Shown here: positions 58,901 through 64,000 of the stretch, in pieces
How the letters are laid out: every line of letters begins with the position of its first letter
How positions within the stretch are numbered: position 1 is the first letter of the stretch
Assembly (NCBI RefSeq): GCF_020536995.1
Contig: NC_068358.1
Span: 38,047,050 to 38,111,049 of the forward strand
Length of the DNA stretch: 64,000 bases
Source: Dreissena polymorpha
Lineage: Eukaryota > Mollusca > Bivalvia > Myida > Dreissenidae
Direction of reading: 5' to 3'
Made by a program: the position numbers and the translations under genes
Notes under the pieces: generated by a model
The model's input: the letters and a program-made list of their open reading frames with translations, nothing else
Told to the model about the DNA's origin: nothing
The model's database searches: none

Positions 58901-61900
58901 GAGCTTAAATTCTTGGTAAGGAAATATATAATCTGAGATTTATAATTATATAAATTACTTCCTTTGAAAATAATTGTCTCTAACAAATCTCTATTTTTAG
59001 CAGCAAATAATTAAAAGCCACTACTGTGACTGTAGATTCACCACTCAATATGTGCAGCTCCATGAGATACACATGCATGCCAAATATCAAGTTGCTATGT
59101 TCAATATTGAATAATTATCTCCCTTTAAAGCTTAATACCTCCCTTGGATTTGTATTTTTGACCTTAGACAATGAAGGATGACCTTGACCTTGACCTTTTA
59201 CCATGATGTGTTTGTCAGAAACACAATGCCGCCTACTGCGCCGCTTTGATTTATTAAAAAAAAATAATAATTTGGCAGGTCAGGTAATTATGTCCATTTA
59301 AACCTTATTACTTCCCTTGGATTTCTTTTTTCGACCCCGTGACCTAGTTTTTGACCTGGCATGACCCATATTCGAACTTTACCTAGATATTGTCTAGATA
59401 CAACTTCTGACCAAGTTTTGTAAAGATCGGATGAAAACTATTTGAATTAGAGAGCGGACACGAAAAGTGTGACAGACGGACAGTGCGAAAACTATATACC
59501 CCCTTTTCTTCGAAAGGGGGCATAAAAAGCATGACAACATTTGACCATTTAAAAAGAACAAAGTCAACTAAATTTGCCACAAGACTACTGACATTTGCGA
59601 TACATACTAGAAATATTCTGCACTAGGGTCCTTCAGTTTGGCCAAGATGTTCTTTCTTTCAGGCATGTAAATGGTTTCTCCATAAATACTCTCCAACCAG
59701 TTGATGCATTCTGAAAATCAATCAGATTGCTTTAAGTATAACATTTGAAAGTCACTCTCGCAAAATGGGGCTTAATGCATGGGCATAACATTAAGTCATC
59801 CCAGATTTGCCTGTGCAGTCCGCATAGCCAAAAGAGGAACAACATTGCAGACTGCACAGGTTAATCATGTATGACATTTTACACCTTTGCATTAAGGCCC
59901 GGTTTTCACAGAGCGCGGTTCATTTTATGCCTCAAACAAGTATGAGTATTTACAGATGTACATGTACATGCTATATTCATATTCATAAAATGGATATTAA
60001 TGGGAAGATGATTATCATACATAATTTTTCTTGATACATTTCATTGAACAAATGTGTAAGGTTTCAGTAAGCGTCAGTTATGTGACTGAATGTAACTATT
60101 TCACATGCAACAAATCAATCAGTTACCAACTGGAAGTTAATTACATGTATATTCTTTGATGAAAACTTTATGACAGATGTTAATGTTTCACCTTACAGGT
60201 AATCAGGGACTTTAAAACTTAAATAAACTTAACTTAAAATAAAACTCCACTTCTGTTTACACTCATAATGGGATCACACTTTTGGCTTCTATTACATTTT
60301 TGTTTAAAGGAAGTCTCTTCTAAGCAAAAATCTAGTTGATGTGGAAATTGTTGTCACTGATAAGCCTTCGCAGACTGCACATTCTAATCTGGAACAACAA
60401 TTGACTCAAATGCATTAAGCCCTGTTTTCCCAGAGTGGGGCTAATATATATTCTGTATACCAGTAGTGTTGTTCTGCTGGTACCCGGTCATGTTAGTGGT
60501 ATTGATGCAGTCCAGCAGGTGGTGGGTACATGCACCCCCCTGGAGTTCAGGAACCAGCAAGTATGTAGCATTCACCAGGGAACAGTTGGTCACCGCAAAC
60601 TTGTTCAGTCTGCAGTCTGTAAAATTTGGAACAAAACAACAGTGTGCTTACACAAGATGTAAACTTCAAAACCAAAACATAAATAGCTAATAAATTTAGG
60701 AATAAACAGTAAAATGTGTGTTCTAAGATTGTTTAAAATGTATTGTATACTATTCTAATGTACACCAAACACTTGCAGTGAAATTTAATGCCTTAATTGT
60801 CTTTGAACAGTCAAATTTAAAGCATTGTTTAGAGTTGGTTAATTATTGTTATTTTATTAAATATATATATAAATGGTTTTGAATTAAGCACCCCTGTTCG
60901 AATTCGAGCACTGATCTGTAGCGGAGTAGTTCACAAATTATATTATTGCACATACTCAACATCAGAAAATACCTTCAGTATTCCATTTATTTCCACATGA
61001 TGCCCATGGTAAGGTTGCTGTAAATGACGAGAAGAAGTAGTGGAATGCCCAAGCGTTTACCACGTTGTAGTACACACAGATGATCGCCACAGCGACCACC
61101 ATGGCATATCCAACGCCCTTGAACAGCGGCACAGCGCGCCAGAGCGTGACAGGACCGAGGCTGGCGTACTGACCCAACGCCATCTCCATGTAGACCAGGG
61201 GCAGACCACACAGTGCCACCATGATGATGTACGCAAAGAAAAATGCACCTGGAGAGAATTTCAGCCTCCGTCTGTGAAAACTGGGCATACAGCATGTGTG
61301 TTAACTTTGTCCCAGATTAGGCTGAGCAGTCTGCATGTGCTTATCAGGGATGACACTTTGCACTAGTATTATCAGGGACGACACTTTGCACTAGTATTAT
61401 CAGGTATGACCATTTGCACTAGTATTATCAAGGATGACACTTTGCACTAGTATTATCAGGTATGACCATTTGCACTAGTATTATCTGGGACGACACTTTG
61501 CACTAGTATTATCAGGGACGACACTTTGCACTAGTATTATCAGGTATGACCATTTGCACTAGTATTATCAGGGACGACACTTTGCACTAGTATTATCAGG
61601 TATGACCATTTGCACTAGTATTATCAGGTATGACCATTTGCACTAGTATTATCAGGTATGACCATTTGCACTAGTATTATCAGGGACGACACTTTGCACT
61701 AGTATTATCAGGTATGACCATTTGCACTAGTATTATCAGGTATGACCATTTGCACTAGTATTATCAAGGATGACACTTTGCACTAGTATTATCAGGTATG
61801 ACCATTTGCACTAGTATTATCAGGGACGACACTTTGCACTAGTATTATCAGGGACGACACTTTGCACTAGTATTATCAGGTATGACCATTTGCACTAGTA

Positions 61901-63045
61901 TTATCAGGGACGACACTTTGCACTAGTATTATCAGGTATGACCATTTGCACTAGTATTATCAGGTATGACCATTTGCACTAGTATTATCAGGAATGACCA
62001 TTTGCACTAGTATTATCAGGGACGACACTTTGCACTAGTATTATCAGGTATGACCATTTGCACTAGTATTATCAGGTATGACCATTTGCACTAGTATTAT
62101 CAAGGATGACACTTTGCACTAGTATTATCAGGTATGACCATTTGCACTAGTATTATCAGGGACGACACTTTGCACTAGTATTATCAGGGACGACACTTTG
62201 CACTAGTATTATCAGGTATGACCATTTGCACTAGTATTATCAGGGACGACACTTTGCACTAGTATTATCAGGTATGACCATTTGCACTAGTATTATCAGG
62301 TATGACCATTTGCACTAGTATTATCAGGTATGACCATTTGCACTAGTATTATCAGGGAGGACACTTTGCACTTGTATTATCAGGTATGACCATTTGCACT
62401 AGTATTATCAAGGATGACACTTTGCACCAGTATTATTTGTTATAAAGGAAGTCTCTTCATAGCAAAAACCCAATTTATGCGGAACATGTCGTCCCTGATC
62501 TAAGACTACACTTTATGCACATGCACTAAGGCCAGTTTTCTTAGAACAAGGCTCATAAAGAACAATCAAAATATATAGGCACAAGGCTGGATATAATATT
62601 TCAAAATGCATGTAAAAATTTACTTCAAGAAATAATATTATATAATATAGCTCAAAATATTGTTTTCCAAGGATGCATCTGATAATAGATTTCAAACTGT
62701 GTTAGCTAATTGAAAAAGTAAAAGGTATAAATTGGCATTAAAAAATGAAAATTTGAAATGATGATCATCATTAAAACTACACCATTGCAAGAATGTATCG
62801 TCAAGGTACCTCATGTCTCTTAAAAGTTTAGTGAAATAAATATCAAAAAATTTACCTCCACCATTGCGGTAGACAAGAAATGGAAATCTCCAGATGTTTC
62901 CCAAGCCGATGACATATCCAAGACAGGAGAGGACAAACTCAAGTTTTGTGCGCCAGTTTCCACGTTCCTCGTTCTCTGGTCCGCTGTCGATGCTCTCGGA
63001 GCTCGTGATTGTTAACAGGTCAGACATGTACCCGCCCCCTGTCAT
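46749..63045 (-). CDS. SLC6 family transporter B (divergent invertebrate member), 11 coding exons
   Basis: Coding exons in transcript order: 63045-62856, 61248-60973, 60616-60461, 59710-59608, 57833-57701, 56379-56141, 55776-55652, 54654-54392, 50313-50113, 49596-49435, 46901-46749. Junctions are AG/GT and phases sum to 2001 nt (666 aa plus stop). Seen: TM1 [10 protein letters not shown] with Gly at the monoamine-Asp position; TM2 GQY (Tyr91); EL2 disulfide pair [11 protein letters not shown], then a long EL2 with six sequons and extra cysteines; TM6 [22 protein letters not shown]7 Asp375 for the usual Asn; EL4 IPAA in place of YPEA (422-425); TM8 GMSS in place of G-x-D-S; TM12; tail NNWGPAL. 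Known: SLC6 proteins are Na+-coupled symporters at the plasma membrane. The substrate cannot be called; the altered core argues against a standard glycine or GABA carrier. The ATG at 63045 is the first in its exon, but the frame stays open to the acceptor at 63066, so a coding exon further upstream is possible. Confidence 0.93.
47050..49425. repeat. 31-bp satellite in the last intron of gene B
   Basis: The unit is CATTACATCACACTCACTAG then GATCACCCAAA, with many variants, from 47050 to 47386 and 48267 to 49425, interrupted by the TIR element. It stops about ten bases from the exon 10 donor. One larger block (CTCAAACAATACATCACACT) recurs near 48970, 49145 and 49230. Confidence 0.95.
47386..48266. 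mobile_element. 877-bp TIR transposon flanked by TA, inside 31-bp satellite
   Basis: Both ends carry the same inverted sequence beginning CCGTAATTACTCTATGTTTT and continuing CGGACAC, with TA on each outer side, fitting the TA target duplication of Tc1/mariner-type elements. GTGTCCGAAAAC recurs inside near both ends. No coding frame is seen, so it is non-autonomous. The 31-bp satellite resumes on both sides, so it inserted after the satellite existed. Confidence 0.85.
49435..49596 (-). CDS. Gene B exon 10: TM11-TM12
   Basis: 54 codons: [40 protein letters not shown] and [14 protein letters not shown]. The FP.W.....G......LPIP pattern fits TM12. Acceptor ttttttccag, donor atacag|GTCAGT, phase 0. 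Confidence 0.92.
49860..50065. mobile_element. Short repeat family, also at 63.89 kb
   Basis: GGGCATTATGCCATAAGCTG, GAAGCTCCATACCAGCCTG, TATAAAGTCATGCAAG and AGACCAGACTACGCAC. The first parts recur at 63890-63980 at the window end. No ends defined. Confidence 0.55.
50113..50313 (-). CDS. Gene B exon 9: TM10 and start of TM11
   Basis: 67 codons: [49 protein letters not shown] and [15 protein letters not shown]. It corresponds to two exons of gene A (100 + 101 nt = 201 nt here). Acceptor gtttccag, donor atgctg|GTGTGT, phase 0. Confidence 0.93.
50343..50800. mobile_element. MITE copy holding an internal 28-bp array
   Basis: Left end GGGAAAACTGGGTTTCATGC, then about ten copies of a 28-bp piece of the left arm (50377-50660), then CTGTGCAGTCTGCACATG and a right half ending AGCATTGAGCACAATTATCC. 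It lies about 30 bases upstream (gene sense) of the gene B exon 9 acceptor. Confidence 0.8.
50377..50660. repeat. 28-bp minisatellite inside a MITE, about 10 units
   Basis: Unit GTTAAGTGTCATCCCAGATC plus AGCCTGTG; some units read TATAGTG in place of TTAAGTG, in runs, which suggests block duplication. The unit is the MITE arm sequence itself. Confidence 0.92.
50880..51800 (-). mobile_element. Tandem-cored repeat with TGACCTTGACCTTGAAG motifs
   Basis: About five diverged cores of 180-190 bp, each with CATGCACAACAAAGTTATGG, GGAATATGCA and ACTGTGACCTTGACCTTGAA. The same family continues at 53190-53570. Confidence 0.7.
51805..52920. other. Gene B intron 8 stretch, nothing firm
   Basis: Contains one GC-richer part (51830-51960, GATGCTGCGAAGCACCTCG and AGATAGCTCGATTTTTCTAA) that may belong to an unrecognised repeat. 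No gene seen. Confidence 0.35.
52940..53100. repeat. Low-complexity repeat TTCGTACCCAATTTTT
   Basis: Eight to nine imperfect units of 15-20 bp; open frames over it are by-products. Confidence 0.85.
53190..53570 (-). mobile_element. Second part of the 50.9-kb tandem-cored repeat
   Basis: TTGATATGATGGTCATTTGT, CATGCACAAATTATGAGCCA and TGAATATGCAAATACACC repeat the wording of 51.0-51.7 kb. Confidence 0.6.
53637..54128 (+). mobile_element. TIR-like element carrying a tRNA-like sequence
   Basis: Left end TTAACGGGATCTTTTCACG, right end GTGAAAAGGCCCCTTTAAA, an imperfect inverted pair. Between them lies a tRNA-like part at 53930-54016 followed by a T-rich run. Confidence 0.6.
53930..54016 (+). pseudogene. 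tRNA-like (Leu/Ser class) sequence, probable SINE-type promoter
   Basis: Box A GGATGGCTGAGCGG and box B GGTTCGAGCCC are close to the class II tRNA consensus and about the right distance apart. The T-stem and acceptor stem pair poorly, so it is more likely a pol III promoter of a repeat than a working tRNA. Confidence 0.6.
54392..54654 (-). CDS. Gene B exon 8: EL4, TM8 and TM9
   Basis: Residues 408-495: [59 protein letters not shown] and [10 protein letters not shown]. The canonical YPEA is IPAA and the Na2-type Asp-Ser is Ser449-Ser450. Gene A has an extra intron inside this segment. Acceptor tgtctcag, donor ccagg|GTAAAT, phase 0. Confidence 0.92.
55047..55282. mobile_element. MITE copy in gene B intron 7
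   Basis: Near-complete: GAGTCGCGTTCTGAGAAAAC, TGCATGTGCGTAAAGTGTTA, CTGTGCAGTCCGCACAGGCT, a middle with GGTAAGGAGGGACTTCATTG and right end CAGTTTTCTCAGAACGCGAC. Part of the right arm is deleted. Another arm fragment is at 55518-55590. Confidence 0.85.
55652..55776 (-). CDS. Gene B exon 7: TM7
   Basis: Completes Arg366, then [20 protein letters not shown] and [20 protein letters not shown]. Asp375 replaces the conserved TM7 Asn; the chloride-site Ser is kept. Exactly 125 nt like the gene A counterpart. Acceptor gttccag, donor tcca|GTGAGT, phase 1. Confidence 0.93.
56141..56379 (-). CDS. Gene B exon 6: TM5, EL3 and TM6
   Basis: Residues 287-365: [59 protein letters not shown] and [12 protein letters not shown]. 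Gln339 and Ser343 match chloride-site positions. The TM6 unwound stretch SACAGG departs from the AWGG of gene A. Acceptor atttcag; donor ttacag|GTGCGC in phase 2, homologous to the gene A donor that has expanded into an array. Confidence 0.93.
56395..56615. mobile_element. Decayed MITE copy beside gene B exon 6
   Basis: CACTCTGGTAAAAAAGGGGC, TGCATGAAGTGCAGTCCTA, TATTAGCCTGTGTAGAACAC and ATTATCAGGGAGGACTCTTT match the MITE arm in order. It starts about 20 bases from the exon 6 acceptor. Confidence 0.7.
56692..57665 (-). mobile_element. Tandem-cored element with 165-170-bp cores, gene B intron 5
   Basis: Cores with AAGGGCCATAACTCTGTGA, ACCAGAACCGGCTGATAATA and TCTCCTCTTGGTAGTGAAGC recur near 56981, 57146, 57313 and 57484. 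End with GGACAAACACACGGACGCAC then TGACAGACGAAGCGACGTTG. A diverged core is at 56790-56900. Confidence 0.85.
57701..57833 (-). CDS. Gene B exon 5: TM4
   Basis: Completes Tyr and reads [20 protein letters not shown], then [20 protein letters not shown] and SAGK. It matches the SLC6 pattern L.....G.....L.L.L...W...F..L.KG...GK. Acceptor ctgttgcag, donor gaaag|GTAGCC, phase 0. Confidence 0.93.
57903..58126. mobile_element. MITE with ACCCATTTATGCCTAGT ends and a central hairpin
   Basis: The left end ACCCATTTATGCCTAGTGGA is inverted at the right (ACTAGGCATAAATGGGT). The centre AGCGTAGACCCAGATGAGGC ... GTCTCATCTGGGTCTACGCT forms a near-perfect hairpin at 58029-58086. Confidence 0.88.
58130..58470. 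other. Very AT-rich gene B intron 4 stretch
   Basis: Mostly A/T runs; nothing else recognised. Confidence 0.4.
58478..58652 (-). mobile_element. Truncated GCCCCC-type element ending in a G-run
   Basis: AGAGATGTGTTCGTCAGAAA, CACAATGCCCCCTACTGCGC and TTACTTCCCTTGGATTTTG, then a run of about 30 G with one break (58615-58649). The element stops at the G-run. Confidence 0.75.
58985..59530 (-). mobile_element. Two GCCCCC-type element fragments, reverse
   Basis: The first (about 59030-59200) has TGTGCAGCTCCATGAGATAC and GGATGACCTTGACCTTGACC. The second (59205-59530) has GATGTGTTTGTCAGAAACAC, TGACCTGGCATGACCCATA and the terminal hairpin CCCCCTTTTCTTCGAAAGGG. Confidence 0.75.
59608..59710 (-). CDS. 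Gene B exon 4: distal EL2
   Basis: Encodes [20 protein letters not shown], then [14 protein letters not shown]. It ends at the conserved EFW/EYF motif before TM4. Acceptor gattttcag; donor ttcta|GTATGT in phase 2, the same position and phase as the gene A intron after EFW. Confidence 0.85.
59752..59937. mobile_element. MITE copy upstream of gene B exon 4
   Basis: CAAAATGGGGCTTAATGCAT, AAGTCATCCCAGATTTGCCT, GCAGACTGCACAGGTTAATC and CCCGGTTTTCACAGAGCGCG. It begins about 45 bases from the exon 4 acceptor. Confidence 0.75.
60235..60445. mobile_element. MITE copy at gene B exon 3 donor
   Basis: Middle TTTAAAGGAAGTCTCTTCTA, then GTTGTCACTGATAAGCCTTC, CAGACTGCACATTCTAATC and the closing CCCTGTTTTCCCAGAGTGGG. 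It ends about 15 bases from the exon 3 donor on the intron side. Confidence 0.75.
60461..60616 (-). CDS. Gene B exon 3: cysteine- and sequon-rich EL2 segment
   Basis: Begins [20 protein letters not shown], then [20 protein letters not shown] and [12 protein letters not shown]. The first Cys pairs with the one ending exon 2 in known SLC6 folds; three more cysteines and sequons NCS, NAT, NTT, NMT and NTT are visible. The exon is specific to B: gene A has no intron on either side of the matching region. Acceptor attttacag, donor ctactg|GTATAC, phase 1. Confidence 0.85.
60973..61248 (-). CDS. Gene B exon 2: TM2-TM3 and first EL2 Cys
   Basis: Residues 64-155: [52 protein letters not shown] and [13 protein letters not shown]. 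In gene A the same stretch is split by an intron after LFKG. Acceptor ctctccag, donor ctgaag|GTATTT in phase 1. A MITE carrying a 28-bp array begins about 20 bases from the acceptor on the intron side. Confidence 0.93.
61268..62557. mobile_element. MITE copy swollen by an internal 28-bp array, gene B intron 1
   Basis: Left end TCTGTGAAAACTGGGCATAC and TGTCCCAGATTAGGCTGAGC; right part TATAAAGGAAGTCTCTTCAT, CATGTCGTCCCTGATC, CCAGTTTTCTTAGAACAAGG. About 1.1 kb of tandem repeat sits between them, built from MITE sequence ATCAGGGATGACACTTTGCA. Confidence 0.85.
61344..62438. repeat. 28-bp minisatellite with two main unit types and a 12-unit higher-order repeat
   Basis: About 39 units. Type 1 is CAGGGACGACACTTTGCACT, type 2 CAGGTATGACCATTTGCACT, each followed by AGTATTAT; a rarer type 3 starts CAAGGATGACAC. 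Type 3 recurs at 61429, 61764 and 62101, about 336 bases apart, and the order of types between them repeats, so 12-unit blocks were copied as a whole. Confidence 0.95.
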
Positions 63046-63066
63046 CTCTGAGTTGGTCTCATGAAC
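62856..63066 (-). CDS. Gene B exon 1: N-terminus and TM1
   Basis: From the ATG at 63045 it encodes 63 codons: [18 protein letters not shown], an acidic/Ser-rich stretch, then [20 protein letters not shown] and GG. The 21 bases upstream to the acceptor cctgcag are open in frame (VHETNSE), so the true start may lie in an exon beyond this one. Donor ggag|GTAAAT, phase 1. Confidence 0.9.
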
Positions 63067-63090
63067 CTGCAGGAGGAGATTGGCATAGTT

Positions 63091-63335
63091 GATTTAACCC
63101 ATTACCACTCAGGTACGCATTTTGATACATTTGAAGTCCCTAAGAAAATCAAATTAAATTAAAAAACCTTTGTTACTAGATTCAATTTAAAAGGCTTAGT
63201 TCTAACCCTAAATACTGATGAGCAGCAACCAGCATAACACCCAATCAGACTGTGAGTGACGCGCAGGCTGTTCTGGCCTTATGCTGATTGCATATGGCCA
63301 TTTTTACCTACCTTTTGGGCGGGACGGGTTAAATG
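63091..63335. mobile_element. MITE-like repeat with TTTAACCC ends
   Basis: Left GATTTAACCCATTACCACTC, right GGCGGGACGGGTTAAAT. Inside, AGTGACGCGCAGGCTGTTCT and CTTATGCTGATTGCATATGG. It starts about 25 bases from the acceptor of gene B exon 1. Confidence 0.55.
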
Positions 63336-63339
63336 AAGT

Positions 63340-64000
63340 CTACAATGTCAGCAGATATTATCAAATTAATTCCATAAAATATAATCAAATGATAATTTTG
63401 TCAATCAAATGCAAAATTAATAAAAAAGAAACCACTGCTATAATTTTATTACAATTATTTTAGTTTGAAAAAATGTTGGTATTGCACGTGTCAATATATA
63501 CAACTTGATAACTTAAGACCTTCAATAACTCAAGCATCGAGTCCATTTAGACCTTTAGTAAAAGAAGCTTTCTGTTTTTATATATGACTAATTTAAAATC
63601 AAAATTGGATAAATTAGTTTTTCATTGAGAGATTGACAAAACATATGAATTCAAATTCAAAATAGTGTACTAGGCAACAAGGAATACTATAAAAAGCAAT
63701 CTAATTACCCAAAAGGTTAGAAATCTTTGTCAAGTAACTTAGGAGTAACAGACAACAAACCTACTTTAGCAAGTGATTTCCTAAAGAATGATTGATAAAT
63801 TTGACTAACAATGGCTATATAAGGTAGAATATCCATAAATGCTGAATTGTGCACAAGCTGTTATTTCGATCTGCCCAACGCTGTTCGAAAATGGGTCTTA
63901 TGCCATATGCTGCTAGCATAGCTCCAGAGCACAGTCTGGTAAAAAACAACCCAGTCTCTTATAAAGTCATGTGAAGATAATGTTCTAGTTTGTTCGTAAA
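63340..64000. other. Upstream of gene B exon 1
   Basis: AT-rich. No upstream exon, promoter or start codon could be supported. The last 110 bases match the short repeat of 49.86-50.07 kb. Confidence 0.4.

Overview
The window looks like a heterodont bivalve genome (a zebra-mussel-like species is possible, but I cannot confirm species). The reasons are long introns with GT-AG junctions, intron positions typical of animal SLC6 genes, and a dense load of mollusc-type repeats: foldback MITEs, tandem-cored elements with (CTGT/CCGT)n tracts, and minisatellites. Nothing bacterial or viral is seen, and no retroviral, LTR or Polinton copy was recognised.

Two host genes are present, both SLC6 (sodium/neurotransmitter symporter) family members arranged tail to tail. 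Gene A (+ strand, 13235-38315) has 13 coding exons, all phase-consistent, giving 621 codons plus stop. Its TM6 'AWGG' motif and overall sequence are closest to glycine-transporter-like proteins. Gene B (- strand, 63045-46749) has 11 coding exons giving 666 codons plus stop; it is a more divergent invertebrate SLC6 protein with altered core motifs. The two share eight intron positions and phases; A has four extra introns and B has two extra.

Layout: 1-13.1 kb is intergenic and repeat-rich (tandem-cored elements, two TIR/foldback elements, a composite unclassified stretch at 9.37-12.97 kb). 13.2-38.3 kb is gene A; intron 2 holds a 4.6-kb TIR transposon relic, and the intron after TM6 holds a 2-kb array of 27-bp repeats built from the exon end plus its own splice donor. 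38.3-46.3 kb is the convergent intergenic stretch with 35-bp and 50-bp minisatellites. 46.7-63.05 kb is gene B; its introns carry a 31-bp satellite split by a TA-flanked TIR element, two 28-bp minisatellites that grew inside copies of one MITE, and a tRNA-like sequence inside a TIR-like element. 63.07-64 kb holds only repeats and possibly the 5' part of gene B.

The strongest candidate for something new is the 25.78-27.86 kb array. It multiplies a 5' splice site together with the last 20 bases of its exon, with a unit of exactly nine codons, so any of about 20 donors would keep frame and add nine-residue blocks to the loop between TM6 and TM7. Second is the chloride/Na1 site: the normally conserved TM7 Asn is Glu in A and Asp in B, and A also has Phe for the TM2 chloride-ligand Tyr. 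Third, several unrelated repeat families carry clustered AGGTCA nuclear-receptor half-sites.
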